A stretch of DNA of 64,000 nt. Source: Blastococcus tunisiensis. GTDB lineage: Bacteria > Actinomycetota > Actinomycetes > Mycobacteriales > Geodermatophilaceae. Shown here in pieces: positions 50,391 through 59,826 of the stretch (its first letter is position 1; every line of letters begins with the position of its first letter). The DNA lies in the NCBI RefSeq assembly GCF_900112815.1, contig NZ_FOND01000023.1:1-64000 (forward strand), read 5' to 3'. The notes under the pieces were generated by a model. The model was given only the letters and a program-made list of their open reading frames with translations, did not search any database and had not been told where the DNA came from. Made by a program: the position numbers and the translations under genes.

Positions 50391-50422
50391 CCCTCTGCAG
50401 GGCCCCGCACCGAGCCTGTGAG
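50391..50422 (-). repeat. degenerate AGGACCCCG-family element after the lipid-droplet protein gene
   Basis: Shares GGGCCCCGC-CCGAGCCTG-GAGG with the copies at 18727 and 54947 but lacks the AAGGACC end. It lies 17 bases past the stop of the gene at 50439-51863. Confidence 0.5.
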
Positions 50423-50438
50423 GTAGACGGGCCGTCGA

Positions 50439-51863
50439 TCAGGTGCCGCGCGGGGCCAGCGGGCTGGACTCGACCGCCTGCTGCTCGAGCTTCTCCAGCC
50501 GGTTGCGCAGCAGCCGCACGTACGGCTCCCGAGCCCGGGTGGCCTCCTCGTAGGCGAGCAGCTCCTGCACGGTGCTGAGCGTGTAGCCGCGCAGCCGCCC
50601 GCGCAGCTGGGCGATGGAGAAGCTGTCGTAGCCGTCGACCGGCGCGGCACCGGCGGCCTGGGACCCGGACAGCTCGCTGGCTCCCTGGGGGTCGTCGGTC
50701 GGAGCGGTGGCGGACGTCTCGCCGACCGCGTCGACGGCCGCACCCTCGGCGATCGCCCGGTCCTCCGCCGCGGTGTCGGCCGGGCCCTCGTCGGTGCGGA
50801 CGCCGGCGGCCGCGGCCACGTCGGAACCGCTCTCGTCCGTGGCGGTGGCCGGCCCGGCGTTCGTGCCCGTGGCAGCGGTGTCGGTGGCGGCGGTGTCGGT
50901 GGCGGCCGTGTCGGTGGCGGTGTCCGTGCCGGCGGCCGCCGTGTCGGTGTCGGTGGACGCCTTGCCGGCCTTGCCCTTGGCGGCCTTGCGCGGCTTGGGG
51001 GCCTTCGCGGCCTTGGCCGCCTTCGTGGCCTTGGCCGGCTTCACGGCCTCGGCCGGCTGCTCGGCCTCGGCCGGCTGCTCGGCGGCCGGGGCGCCGGGTG
51101 CCTCCGGAGCGGCGACGCCCTCGTCGGTGACCGCGGCCTCGACGGTGGCGACCTCCCCGTCCGGGGTGAGGACGTCGACGTCGGTGGCCACGTCCGCGGT
51201 CGGCTCGCTCGCGGCGGTGGACGGTTCGTCGGACTCCAGCAGCGCGGACTCCAGCGCGTCGGCGTCCTCGGTGGCCGGGGCGTCCTGGACCACGGACAGC
51301 GGCGGGGCGTCGGGACCGGTCTCCTCGAGGGTGGGCGCCTGGTCGACGAGCTCGTCGATGGCGATCTCGTCGAGGATCTCCTCGATCTCCGGTGCGTCCT
51401 CGACGATCTCCTCGATCGACTGCTGGCCGGTCTCGACCTGGTCGGCCAGCTCGTCGACGACGGCGGTGACCGCGTCCGCGGGCGGGTCGGCGGGCAGGGC
51501 GTCGACGTCGCCGTCGCCGTCGGGGAGCGTCTCGTCGACGGCGACGGTGTCCCCGGCCCGGTCGAACGCGGACTCCCGGTAGCCGTTGGACGGCCGGGTG
51601 ACGGTGACCGGTTCGACGTCCTCGTCGTCGTCGAAGGTGGCCAGGCCCGGCTCGTTCTCGCCCCGCAGCCCGGTGAACAGCTCGTCGCCGCGGGCCACCA
51701 GGCCGGCGTACTGCTGCTGCACCTTCATGGCGTGCTGCATCGCCATGCCGATGAGGCGCACCGGGATGCCCGGGAGCGTCTCCGGGAGCTTGCGGGCCTC
51801 GTCCAGCACGGTGGCGGCCAGACCGGCGGCAGCGCGGACAACCTCAGGGATCTCTCGGGCCAT
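50439..51863 (-). CDS. lipid-droplet-associated protein homologue with long acidic/Ala-Thr linker
   Basis: A 474-residue protein. The N-terminal 70 residues ([51 protein letters not shown]) match the family divergent from ispH in actinobacteria, named lipid-droplet-associated protein in some species. A very long acidic linker with Lys/Ala patches and ATDTA repeats follows. The C-terminal 60 residues form a conserved helical domain ([29 protein letters not shown]). The name rests on position and N-terminal pattern; lipid binding here is inference. Start ATG 51863. Confidence 0.8.
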   Translation of the reverse strand: MAREIPEVVRAAAGLAATVLDEARKLPETLPGIPVRLIGMAMQHAMKVQQQYAGLVARGDELFTGLRGENEPGLATFDDDEDVEPVTVTRPSNGYRESAFDRAGDTVAVDETLPDGDGDVDALPADPPADAVTAVVDELADQVETGQQSIEEIVEDAPEIEEILDEIAIDELVDQAPTLEETGPDAPPLSVVQDAPATEDADALESALLESDEPSTAASEPTADVATDVDVLTPDGEVATVEAAVTDEGVAAPEAPGAPAAEQPAEAEQPAEAVKPAKATKAAKAAKAPKPRKAAKGKAGKASTDTDTAAAGTDTATDTAATDTAATDTAATGTNAGPATATDESGSDVAAAAGVRTDEGPADTAAEDRAIAEGAAVDAVGETSATAPTDDPQGASELSGSQAAGAAPVDGYDSFSIAQLRGRLRGYTLSTVQELLAYEEATRAREPYVRLLRNRLEKLEQQAVESSPLAPRGT

Positions 51864-51979
51864 GGGCACAGCCTGCCCCACATCCCGCGAGCCGACACCC
51901 GATGTGGGCAGATCCACCCGGGGAGGTGGCCGTGTCCGGTCCCACCCGGCGGAACCGGGGGCTCCGTGCCGACCCCGCC

Positions 51980-51985
51980 TACGAT
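51980..51985 (+). promoter_or_regulatory. -10 box of leaderless ispH
   Basis: TACGAT followed by seven bases and the ATG at 51993; this supports the 51993 start over ATG 51984, which would lie inside the -10 box. Confidence 0.5.
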
Positions 51986-51992
51986 GGGTGGC

Positions 51993-52973
51993 ATGGCTGA
52001 TCAGCGCGGACGTGTCCTGCTGGCCGATCCCCGGGGCTACTGCGCCGGCGTGGACCGGGCGGTGGTGGCCGTCGAGCGGGCCCTGGAGATCCATGGCGCC
52101 CCGGTCTACGTCCGCAAGCAGATCGTCCACAACAAGCACGTGGTCGCCACGCTGGAGCGGCGCGGGGCGATCTTCGTCGAGGAGACCGACGAGGTGCCGG
52201 AGGGCTCGGTCGTCGTGTTCAGCGCGCACGGGGTCTCCCCGGCGGTGCACGAGCAGGCGGCCGACCGTCAGCTGCGCACCATCGACGCGACCTGCCCGCT
52301 GGTGACGAAGGTGCACCAGGAGGCGAAGCGGTTCGCCCGGGACGACTTCGACATCCTGCTCATCGGTCACCGCGGCCACGAGGAGGTCGAGGGCACCGCC
52401 GGCGAGGCGCCGGCCCACGTGCAGCTGGTCGACGGGCCCGACGACGTGGCCAACGTGCAGGTCCGGGATCCGGAGAAGGTGGTCTGGCTGTCGCAGACCA
52501 CGCTGTCGGTCGACGAGACGCTGGCGACGGTGGACCAGCTGAAGAACCGTTTCCCGGGGCTGCAGTCACCGCCCAGCGACGACATCTGCTACGCCACGCA
52601 GAACCGGCAGCAGGCCGTGAAGCAGATGGCCGCCGAGTGCGACCTGGTGCTGGTGGTCGGCTCCACCAACTCGTCGAACTCGGTGCGGTTGGTCGAGGTG
52701 GCGCTGGAGGCCGGCGCCCGCGACTCGCATCTGGTCGACTTCGCCGCCGAGATCGACCCGGCGTGGCTGGACGGCGTCGGGACGGTCGGCGTGACCAGCG
52801 GGGCGTCGGTGCCGGAGGTCCTGGTCAGCGAGGTCCTCGACTGGCTGGCCGAGCGCGGCTACGCCGACGTCGAGACGGTCAAGGCCGCCGAGGAGCGGCT
52901 GGTGTTCGCCCTGCCGCACGAGCTGCGCCGCGCCGAGAAGGCGGCCGAGGCGGCCGGGGCGGCCAGGGACTGA
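51993..52973 (+). CDS. ispH: 4-hydroxy-3-methylbut-2-enyl diphosphate reductase
   Basis: A 326-residue enzyme, last step of the MEP pathway, making IPP and DMAPP. The three iron-sulfur cysteines are visible: Cys17 ([11 protein letters not shown]), Cys101 ([11 protein letters not shown]) and Cys199 ([11 protein letters not shown]). [13 protein letters not shown] and [12 protein letters not shown] are further IspH motifs. ATG 51993 is seven bases after TACGAT, a leaderless start; an earlier in-frame ATG at 51984 is less likely. Divergent from the lipid-droplet-type gene. Confidence 0.97.
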   Translation: MADQRGRVLLADPRGYCAGVDRAVVAVERALEIHGAPVYVRKQIVHNKHVVATLERRGAIFVEETDEVPEGSVVVFSAHGVSPAVHEQAADRQLRTIDATCPLVTKVHQEAKRFARDDFDILLIGHRGHEEVEGTAGEAPAHVQLVDGPDDVANVQVRDPEKVVWLSQTTLSVDETLATVDQLKNRFPGLQSPPSDDICYATQNRQQAVKQMAAECDLVLVVGSTNSSNSVRLVEVALEAGARDSHLVDFAAEIDPAWLDGVGTVGVTSGASVPEVLVSEVLDWLAERGYADVETVKAAEERLVFALPHELRRAEKAAEAAGAARD

Positions 52974-52983
52974 CCGCGACCGG

Positions 52984-53613
52984 TCAGCGCCGGGCGGCCG
53001 CCCGGACCAGGGCCAGCACCAGGGCCACCCCGGTGGCGATCGCCATGGTGGGGAACCCGCGGACCAGCAGGGTCGCGACCGTCGCGAGGTTGAAGTTGGC
53101 CGACGGGGCCAGGCCGATGTTCAGCAGCGCCACGCCGACGAAGACCAGCGGGGGCGCGACCACGACGGACACCAGGTCGCGACGACGGACGACGAGTGCC
53201 GCCAGCACGGTGGCGCCGACGAGCGACCCCAGGGTCACCAGGCCCAGGCCGATGCCGATGAACGAGTCGGCGGCCGCGCCGGTGAGGGTGATCAGGAACA
53301 TGCCGATGACGGCGACGACGCCGCGCATCCGGCCGCCCCGCCCGGCCGACGTGCCCGTCTCGCGGCCGCGCGCCCCGGCTGAGCTCCGGGGGGCGGGGCG
53401 CGGGTCGCCGTACTCGTCGTAGTCGTCGACGCGGGGGCGGGGGGCCTCTGCGCGGCGACGCGCGGGCGGCTCCGGGCTCCGGCGGGCCGACGGTGGCCGC
53501 GGGCCTCCCTGCGGCCGCCCGGTACGAGCCGGGCGGGCCGCACGGGCCTCGGCAGCGCCCGGCACCCGACCCGGGCGGGCCCCGTTGCGAGGCCATGCAT
53601 CAGCTGTCGCCAT
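52984..53613 (-). CDS. DUF6542-like membrane protein
   Basis: A 209-residue protein. The first 90 residues are Arg/Pro-rich and disordered. The rest has four hydrophobic segments (about 96-115, 118-142, 147-168, 182-204; GVVAVIGMFLITLTGAAADSF, then GLGLVTLGSLVGATVLAAL). This is the usual layout of the small DUF6542 proteins found downstream of ispH in actinobacteria. Function unknown. It is convergent with ispH, ten bases away. Confidence 0.75.
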   Translation of the reverse strand: MATADAWPRNGARPGRVPGAAEARAARPARTGRPQGGPRPPSARRSPEPPARRRAEAPRPRVDDYDEYGDPRPAPRSSAGARGRETGTSAGRGGRMRGVVAVIGMFLITLTGAAADSFIGIGLGLVTLGSLVGATVLAALVVRRRDLVSVVVAPPLVFVGVALLNIGLAPSANFNLATVATLLVRGFPTMAIATGVALVLALVRAAARR

Positions 53614-53800
53614 GGCACTCCTCCGTCCCCGTGCGGCCGTGGTCGGCCTCGGACGGCCGAACTGTTCGCGGTCACGGTAACCACCGAGCGCCCCACTGAC
53701 GTGCAGGACGCCACCGAGTCGCGTCCGGACGGGCCCCGGGACGGACGGGTGGTGTCGGTGGGACGACCGGGGTCGGTGCGGTGACGGCGTGGCGGGCCGC

Positions 53801-54886
53801 TCAGCCGGTCGTGCCGTCCCGATCGCGGCGGTCCGCGACGTCCGCTCCGTCGAACGGCGGGCCGGTGGGGTGCAGGGTGCGGACGCTGGCCTCCAGCGGC
53901 TCCGGGGTGGGCACGGGGCTCTCGGCGATCCCGAGGTCGTCGAACCGGCGGGCGGCGGTGAGGACCGACCGCTCGTAGGAGCCGACCGTCTCGTTGAAGC
54001 GGGTCATCGTCGTTCCCAGGGCGGAGCCGAGGCGGGTCAGGTGGCCGGACAGCGTGCCCAGGCGGGCGTGCAGCCGCCGGCCGACCTCGAGCACCTGGTC
54101 GGCGTCGCGGGCCAGCCGCTCCTGCCGCCACGAGTAGGCGACGGTCCGGAGCAGCGCCAGCAGGGTGCTCGGGGTGGCCAGCACGACGTCGCGGGAGAAG
54201 CCGTACTCGAGCAGCCCCGGCTCGGCCTCCAGTGCCGTCATGAGGAAGCCGTCGGAGGGCACGAAGAGCACGGTGAACGGCGCCGCCGGACGGAAGGCGG
54301 TCGGGTAGCGGCGGGCGGCCAACTGGTCGATGTGCACCCGCAGCTGGCGGGCGTGCATCGCCACCCGCTGGTCGCGGACCGAGTGGTCGGTGGCCTGGAC
54401 CGCCTCGATGTACCCGGTGAAGGGCACCTTCGCGTCGACGATCACCTGGCGGCCGTCGGAGAGCGTGACGACCAGGTCGGGCCGGACCCCGGCGCCCTCG
54501 TCGTTGGTGCCCCCGGGCTGCTCGACGAAGTCGCAGTGCTCCACCAGCCCCGCGACCTCCACGACCCGGCGCAGCTGGACCTCGCCCCAGCGACCGCGCA
54601 CGTGCGGCGTGCGCAGCGCGGTCACCAGGGCCGCCGTCTCGTGCCGGAGCTGGGCGGAGGCCTGCCCGACGGTGCCCATCTGCTCGCGGAGCTCGCCGTG
54701 CGCGGTGGCGCGCTCGCGCTCCATGCCGGCCAGCAGCCGGTGCAGGTGGTCGAGCGACTCGTGCACCGGGTCGAGGCCGGCGCCCTCGGGCCGGCGGCGG
54801 GACAGCAGGGCGACGACGCCGAGAGTCACGGCAGTGGCCAGCAGGGCACCCACGAGGAGACCGGTGAGCAGGGAAGCGGCGTCCAT
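53801..54886 (-). CDS. rmuC: RmuC family DNA recombination protein
   Basis: A 361-residue protein. One N-terminal membrane segment (about residues 6-28), a coiled coil (about 45-95), then the RmuC nuclease-like domain: VRGRWGEVQLRRVVEVAGLVEHCDFVEQ, RPDLVVTLSDGRQVIVDAKVPF, FLMTALEAEPGLLEYGFSRDVVLATPSTLLALLRTVAYSW. RmuC limits DNA inversions in E. coli; mechanism unclear. ATG 54886 is preferred; GTG 54910 is possible. No other gene is visible in the 187-base gap 53614-53800. Confidence 0.9.
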   Translation of the reverse strand: MDAASLLTGLLVGALLATAVTLGVVALLSRRRPEGAGLDPVHESLDHLHRLLAGMERERATAHGELREQMGTVGQASAQLRHETAALVTALRTPHVRGRWGEVQLRRVVEVAGLVEHCDFVEQPGGTNDEGAGVRPDLVVTLSDGRQVIVDAKVPFTGYIEAVQATDHSVRDQRVAMHARQLRVHIDQLAARRYPTAFRPAAPFTVLFVPSDGFLMTALEAEPGLLEYGFSRDVVLATPSTLLALLRTVAYSWRQERLARDADQVLEVGRRLHARLGTLSGHLTRLGSALGTTMTRFNETVGSYERSVLTAARRFDDLGIAESPVPTPEPLEASVRTLHPTGPPFDGADVADRRDRDGTTG

Positions 54887-54946
54887 GCGTCGCAGGGTGC
54901 CGGAAGCCACCGACAGTTCTCAGAAGGTGCTGGAACGGCCGCCCTT

Positions 54947-54995
54947 CAGGGGCCCGCGCCGAGCCTGCGAGGCGTGGGGGGAAGGGTGGTCCTTA
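54947..54995 (-). terminator. AGGACCCCG-type hairpin after ogt
   Basis: Just after the ogt stop the transcript reads AAGGACCACCC, ending with CAGGCTCGGCGCGGGCCCCTG. Twenty-five of 26 bases of the core equal the fliG/fliH copy at 18727. It stands between ogt and rmuC, both on the minus strand. Confidence 0.65.
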
Positions 54996-54996
54996 C

Positions 54997-55533
54997 TCAG
55001 GCGGCGGCGTGGGTGTGCTCGGCCTCGTGGTCGAGCAGCCACCGCTTGACCGGGGTGCCCCAGCGGAAGCCGCCCAGCCCGCCGTCGGACCCGAGCACGC
55101 GGTGGCAGGGCACGAACAGCGCCGTGGCGTTGCGGGCGCAGGCGTTCGCCGCCGCGCGGACCGCGGCCGGGCGCCCGCAGCGGGCGGCGAACGCGGCGTA
55201 GGTGTCCGGCCGGCCGGCGGGCACCGTCCGCAGCACCTCCCAGGCCTCCTGCAGGAACGGGCCCGACCGCTGGCGGACGACGACCCCGTCGATGGCGGTC
55301 AGGTCACCGGCGAAGAACTTCTCCACCTCGTCGAGGACCGGCAGCCGGTCGACGAGCTCGCTCCCGGCCGGCCGCAGCGAGGCGTGCACGACCGGGAGCA
55401 GGTCGGCGACGTCGGCGGTCCAGCCGCTGGCGATCACGACGTCCTGCCCGTCGGGGCCGGTGTCGACGACGACGGTGAACGGGCCGGGCGGAGTGGTCAC
55501 GGTGGCGTGCCGGGCCGGGGTCGGGACGGTCAT
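54997..55533 (-). CDS. ogt: methylated-DNA--[protein]-cysteine S-methyltransferase
   Basis: A 178-residue suicide repair protein that moves the methyl group from O6-methylguanine to its own cysteine. The active-site PCHRV is at 142-146 (Cys143), preceded by RPAAVRAAANACARN and followed by GGLGGFRWG. An N-terminal domain of about 85 residues is typical of Ogt. The ATG shares its first base with the end of the Ada-AlkA gene, so the two are co-transcribed. Confidence 0.95.
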   Translation of the reverse strand: MTVPTPARHATVTTPPGPFTVVVDTGPDGQDVVIASGWTADVADLLPVVHASLRPAGSELVDRLPVLDEVEKFFAGDLTAIDGVVVRQRSGPFLQEAWEVLRTVPAGRPDTYAAFAARCGRPAAVRAAANACARNATALFVPCHRVLGSDGGLGGFRWGTPVKRWLLDHEAEHTHAAA

Positions 55534-57035
55534 CAGGCGCTCCTCGGGAGGGCGGGGGCAGGGACGGGGCGGGTGAAGAGGGCGGGCACGGCGAGCGCCC
55601 ACAGGTGCAGGACGGCGTAGGACCGCCAGGGCCGCCAGCGCGTCGCGGCGTCGGCGTCGGAGCTGCCGAGGGCGGCCAGCGACTTCCGCAGCGCGAGGTC
55701 GCCGGGCAGCCAGACGTCGGGGTCGGCCAGCCCGCGCAGGCCGACCAGCGCCGCCGTCCAGGGGCCGATGCCCGGGACGGCCAGCAGCGCCCTGCCGGCC
55801 TCCTCGCGGTCGGCGCCGGGATCGAGGGCGATGGCCCCGGAGGCGAGGGCGGTCGCCAGCGCGGCGACGGTCCGGCGGCGGGCGCCGGTCAGCCCGACCT
55901 CGCCCAGGTCGGCGTCGGCCAGCGCGGCCGGGCGCGGGAAGGCGTGGGTCAGCGTGCCCACCGGCTCGGCGAGCGGGGCGCCGGCACGCAGCAGGCGGGC
56001 GGTGAGCGTGCGGGCACCGGCGACCGACACCTGCTGGCCGAGGACGGCGCGGACCGCCAGCTCGTCCGCGTCGGGCGAGGCGGGGACCCGCCGTCCCGGG
56101 GCCGCGGCGACCAGCGGGGCGAGGGCGGGGTCGGCGCCGAGGACGTCGTCGACGGCGGCCGGGTCGGCGTCGAGGTCGAGCATCCGCCGGCAGCGGCTGA
56201 CGGCCGCCCCGAGGTCGCGCAGCTCGGCCAGCCGCAGCCGGGCGACGACGCCGGTGCCGCCGCCGGGCGCGGGGGAGAGGCGCACGACGGCGGCGCCGTG
56301 CGGCAGGTCGAGCACGCGGGAGAACGTCGTGCCGTCCCACTCCTCGAGCCCGGGGACGGCGTGCGCGCCCAGGAACAGCAGCACCTCGGCGGCCTCGTAC
56401 GGTGCCCGGGCCGCCAGCCGGAGGGTCAGCCATCCCGGGGCACCGCCGTCGCTCCCGCGGCGGGTGCGGCGCAGCTCCGTCGGCGTGGTCGCGAACACCT
56501 CCCGGACGGTCTCGTTGAACTGCCGGATGCTGGCGAACCCCGCCGCGAAGGCGACGTCGGCCATCGGCAGGTCGGTGGTCTCGACGAGCACCCGCGCGGT
56601 CCGGGCACGCTGGGCGCGGGCGAGCGCGAGCGGCCCGACGCCGAGCTCGGCGACCAGCAGCCGGTGCAGCTGGCGCTCGGAGTAGCCCAGCCGGGCGGCC
56701 AGCCCGGGAACCCCGGACCGCTCCACCTCGCCGTCGGCGATCAGCCGCATCGCCCGCGCGACGACGTCGGCCCGGACGTCCCACTCGGGCGAGCCCGGGA
56801 CGGCGTCGGGGCGGCAGCGCCGGCAGGCGCGGAAGCCGGCGCCCTGGGCGGCGGCGGCGGTGCTGAAGAACGTGACGTTGCGGGCCAGGGGAGTGCGGGC
56901 CGGGCAGGACGGGCGGCAGTAGATGCCGGTCGTGCGCACCGCAGTGAAGAACCAGCCGTCGAAGCGGGCGTCGCGCCCGGCGACGGCGCGGTAACAGCGC
57001 TCGGCGTCCAGTGGCGGGGTCACGACGACGAGCAT
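55533..57035 (-). CDS. Ada-AraC-AlkA fusion: methyl phosphotriester sensor and 3-methyladenine glycosylase
   Basis: A 500-residue protein with three parts. The Ada metal-binding domain (1-80) has zinc cysteines 40, 44, 71 and 74 (IYCRPSCPAR; RACRRCRPD). The AraC helix-turn-helix domain covers about 90-190 (VPGLAARLGYSERQLHRLLVAELG; DVAFAAGFASIRQFNETVREVF). The AlkA glycosylase (about 205-500) has a helix-hairpin-helix at 421-430 (VPGIGPWTAAL) and catalytic Asp446. The methyl phosphotriester signal probably activates its own operon with ogt. ATG 57035. Confidence 0.93.
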   Translation of the reverse strand: MLVVVTPPLDAERCYRAVAGRDARFDGWFFTAVRTTGIYCRPSCPARTPLARNVTFFSTAAAAQGAGFRACRRCRPDAVPGSPEWDVRADVVARAMRLIADGEVERSGVPGLAARLGYSERQLHRLLVAELGVGPLALARAQRARTARVLVETTDLPMADVAFAAGFASIRQFNETVREVFATTPTELRRTRRGSDGGAPGWLTLRLAARAPYEAAEVLLFLGAHAVPGLEEWDGTTFSRVLDLPHGAAVVRLSPAPGGGTGVVARLRLAELRDLGAAVSRCRRMLDLDADPAAVDDVLGADPALAPLVAAAPGRRVPASPDADELAVRAVLGQQVSVAGARTLTARLLRAGAPLAEPVGTLTHAFPRPAALADADLGEVGLTGARRRTVAALATALASGAIALDPGADREEAGRALLAVPGIGPWTAALVGLRGLADPDVWLPGDLALRKSLAALGSSDADAATRWRPWRSYAVLHLWALAVPALFTRPVPAPALPRSA

Positions 57036-57104
57036 GCCAGTGGCGGACGACGTCCTCTGGCGGTTTTCGGACGTCGCCGTGCGACGGGGGATGTCGCCGT
57101 GGGT

Positions 57105-57878
57105 TCAGCGGGACGCGTCGAGGATCAGCACGCCGATGCCGTCGAGGAGCCGGTCGAGGCCGAACTCGAAGGACCGGTCGGAGTCGTAGGCGCCGAGCTC
57201 CTCGCCGGCCACCGGTCCCACCCGGGCGGCGGTCGGGTACCGCTGGGCGTCGAAGACCTGCGCGACGTAGGGCTCGGTGGCCGCCCACCACTGGTCCTCG
57301 GTGATGCCGGTCGCCCGCTCGGCGTCGGCCTTCTCCTGCACCCCGCCGACGGTGCCCCGCACGAAGCCGTTGACCAGCGTGACGAGCAGGTCCATCTGGA
57401 TCTCGGACAGGCCGAGGCCGTCGACGGCGCGGAGCTCGAGCTCGTACTTGCGCATGATGCCCGGCCCGAGCGGGGGGCGGCCGGTGGACAGGTGGAGTGC
57501 CCAGGGGTGGCGCAGGAAGAAGTCCCAGTTGGCCCGGGCGAGCGTCCGGAGCCGGGTCCGCCAGGCCCCCGACGTCACGACGGCCTCGTCCGGGTACAGC
57601 TCGCCCAGGGCCGAGTCCAGCATCAGGTCGACGAGCTCCCCCTTGCCCGGCACGTGGGTGTAGAGCGTCATGGCCGCCACCCCGAGGTCGGCGGCGACGC
57701 GGCGCATCGACAGCGCGGCCAGTCCCTCGGCGTCGGCCAGCCGGACCGCGGCCGCGACGATGCCGTCGACGTCCAGCGCCGATCGCGGCCCGGGGCGCGA
57801 CCCGTCGTCCCCGCCCGTGCGCCAGAGCAGGGCCATGCTGCGCGCCGGATCGCCGGTGCCGGTGAACTCCGTGGCCAT
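57105..57878 (-). CDS. TetR-family repressor of the adjacent exporter
   Basis: A 257-residue regulator. The helix-turn-helix is near residues 45-80 (AAAVRLADAEGLAALSMRRVAADLGVAAMTLYTHVPGKGEL); the rest is a ligand-binding helical domain with a C-terminal part of the TetR_C type (WDFFLRHPWALHLSTGRPP). It is divergent from an ABC exporter, with a palindromic operator between. ATG 57878 is chosen; GTG 57887 is also possible. It probably releases the operator when an exported drug binds. Confidence 0.88.
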   Translation of the reverse strand: MATEFTGTGDPARSMALLWRTGGDDGSRPGPRSALDVDGIVAAAVRLADAEGLAALSMRRVAADLGVAAMTLYTHVPGKGELVDLMLDSALGELYPDEAVVTSGAWRTRLRTLARANWDFFLRHPWALHLSTGRPPLGPGIMRKYELELRAVDGLGLSEIQMDLLVTLVNGFVRGTVGGVQEKADAERATGITEDQWWAATEPYVAQVFDAQRYPTAARVGPVAGEELGAYDSDRSFEFGLDRLLDGIGVLILDASR

Positions 57879-57922
57879 GTCCCTCACTCTCCCGCATGCC
57901 CGCCGAGCCGCTGGCGACCGAT

Positions 57923-57973
57923 CTCCGTACGGCGTACGGTGCAGAGTCGTCGAATCACGTACAGCGTACGGAG
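57923..57973. promoter_or_regulatory. double palindromic operator, TetR/ABC divergent region
   Basis: Two related palindromes: CCGTAC-GGC-GTACGG (57925-57939) and CGTAC-AGC-GTACG (57958-57970). Together they form a larger near-mirror dyad beginning CTCCGTAC and ending GTACGGAG. The right copy lies directly before the exporter ribosome site. Confidence 0.7.
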
Positions 57974-57980
57974 GTAGCTC

Positions 57981-58946
57981 GTGACCAGCGCGATCTCACT
58001 TCGAGGACTCACCAAGAGGTATGGGGAGAAGGTGGTGCTGGACGACGTCGACCTGGCGGTCGGGCATGGGGCGGTGTGCGCGCTGCTGGGCCCCAACGGA
58101 GCGGGCAAGACGACCGCGGTGCGCGTGCTGACCACGCTCACCCGGCCCGACGGCGGCCGGGTGGAGGTGGCCGGCGTCGACGTCGTCCGGCACCCGCGGG
58201 CGGCGCGTCGGCGGATCGGCCTGATCGGGCAGCAGCCCGCGGTCGACGACGTCCTGGCCGCCCGGGAGAACCTGGTGCTCTTCGCGCGGCTGCACCACCT
58301 GGACCGCCGGGCCGCGGGCGCGCGCGCCGACGAGCTGCTCGAGCAGGTGGGTCTGCCCGGTACGGGAGCGCAGCCGGTCGCCGAGTTCTCCGGGGGGATG
58401 CGGCGGCGGCTCGACATCGCGGCCGGGCTGGTGCTCGCACCGCTCGTGCTCGTGCTCGACGAGCCGACCACCGGCCTGGACCCGGCCGGCCGCCGCGACG
58501 TCTGGGACGCCGTCCGCGCACTGGTCGCCGGAGGGACGACGGTGCTGCTCACCACCCAGTACCTGGAGGAGGCCGAGCAGCTGGCCGACGACGTGTGCGT
58601 GCTCGACGGCGGCCGCGTCGTCGCCCGCGGCACCCCCCGGGAGCTGACCGCCGCGATCGGGGGTGACCGGCTGGAGCTGGTCGTCACCGACCCGTCCCGT
58701 GCGGCGGAGGCGGCCCTGCTGGCCGAACGGGTCGCGGCCGCCGGGGCACCGGAGGGGGCGGATGCAGGAGGGGAGCGGGTGGTGGTGCCGGTGTCCCGTC
58801 GCGCCGGCGTGGTCGGTGCGGTGGTCCGGGCCCTGGACGAGGCCGGGATCGCCGTCGACGACGTCGTCCTGCGTCCCACCACGCTGGACGAGGCGTACCT
58901 GCGGATCACCGGCCGGGACCGGGCGCGCACGGAGGTGCCGGCATGA
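57981..58946 (+). CDS. ABC exporter ATPase, DrrA-like
   Basis: A 321-residue ATPase. Walker A GPNGAGKTT at 37-45, Q-loop near IGQQPAV, signature FSGGMRRRLD, Walker B LVLVLDEPTTGLDP, and H-loop replaced by TTQYLEEAEQLAD. The C-terminal 90 residues are the DrrA-type extension. GTG 57981 follows GGAGGTAGCTC. It overlaps the permease gene by four bases. Control by the divergent TetR is likely. Substrate unknown; drug or lipid export is typical. Confidence 0.93.
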   Translation: MTSAISLRGLTKRYGEKVVLDDVDLAVGHGAVCALLGPNGAGKTTAVRVLTTLTRPDGGRVEVAGVDVVRHPRAARRRIGLIGQQPAVDDVLAARENLVLFARLHHLDRRAAGARADELLEQVGLPGTGAQPVAEFSGGMRRRLDIAAGLVLAPLVLVLDEPTTGLDPAGRRDVWDAVRALVAGGTTVLLTTQYLEEAEQLADDVCVLDGGRVVARGTPRELTAAIGGDRLELVVTDPSRAAEAALLAERVAAAGAPEGADAGGERVVVPVSRRAGVVGAVVRALDEAGIAVDDVVLRPTTLDEAYLRITGRDRARTEVPA

Positions 58947-59764
58947 CCGCGACGACCCTGCAGGAGCCCGGGCCGGTCGAGCGGGCCCGGTGGGCCGCGA
59001 CCGACGCGCTCACCGTGGCCGGTCGGGACGTCGCGCACTGGCGGCGGCGGCCGGGCGCGGTGCTGGTGGGGGCGCTCTTCCCGGTCCTCCTGCTGCTGAT
59101 GTTCGCCTACCTGCTGGGCGGCGGGATGGTGGTGCCCGGTGGCGGGGACTACCGCGACTTCCTGGTTCCCGGGATGTTCGTCCTGGCCATGGTCTTCGGC
59201 GTCGAGGCGACGATGACCGCCGTCGTCACCGACACCGCGCGCGGCATCACCGACCGGTTCCGGTCGCTGCCGATGGCTCCGTCGGCGGTGGTCGCGGGCC
59301 GCTGCCTGGCCGACATGGCCTCCTCGGTGCTCGGCCTCACCGTCCTGGTCGCCGCCGCGCTGGCCGTGGGCTGGCGACCGGCCGGGCCGGGGTCGGCGCT
59401 GGCCGCGGTAGGGCTCCTGCTGTTGCTCCGGCTGGCCTTCCTCTGGATCGGGATCTACCTCGGGCTGCTGGTCCGGGACCCCTCGGGGGTCATGGCGGTG
59501 CAGATCCTGGTGTGGCCGTTCGCGTTCCTGTCCAACGTGTTCGTGGCCGCCTCGGCGCTGCCGGGGTGGCTGGCCACGCTCGCCGAGTGGAACCCGGTGG
59601 CCGGCACGGTGACCGCCGTCCGCGAGCTGCTGGGGTCGCCGACCGGCGACGGCGGCGGCTGGGCGACCGAGCACGCGACCCTGCTCGCTGTCGCCTGGCC
59701 GGTGGTGCTGACCGTGGTGTTCGCGGCGCTCAGCGTCCGCAGGTTCCAGCGGCTGTCGGCGTGA
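58943..59764 (+). CDS. ABC exporter permease, DrrB/ABC-2 type
   Basis: A 273-residue membrane protein with about six membrane segments (VLVGALFPVLLLLMFAYLLGG; FLVPGMFVLAMVFGVEATM; GLTVLVAAALAVGW; LLLLLRLAFLWIGIYLGLL; LVWPFAFLSNVFVA; near the C-terminus LAVAWPVVLTVVFAAL). FLSNVFV.....LP.WL and EWNPV are ABC-2 permease motifs. It forms the exporter with the preceding ATPase. Confidence 0.92.
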   Translation: MTATTLQEPGPVERARWAATDALTVAGRDVAHWRRRPGAVLVGALFPVLLLLMFAYLLGGGMVVPGGGDYRDFLVPGMFVLAMVFGVEATMTAVVTDTARGITDRFRSLPMAPSAVVAGRCLADMASSVLGLTVLVAAALAVGWRPAGPGSALAAVGLLLLLRLAFLWIGIYLGLLVRDPSGVMAVQILVWPFAFLSNVFVAASALPGWLATLAEWNPVAGTVTAVRELLGSPTGDGGGWATEHATLLAVAWPVVLTVVFAALSVRRFQRLSA

Positions 59765-59826
59765 GGACCGAACCGTCGGACGGCGGCGCGATGATGCGCT
59801 AGCCACGGGGCGGACGGAGGTGGGAT

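Noticed and set aside
51745-53260. Plus-strand GCCGATGA octamers near 47456, 51745 and 53257
   Set aside because: All lie inside coding genes (glpX, the lipid-droplet-type gene, the DUF6542 gene) and in the antisense direction; chance hits.
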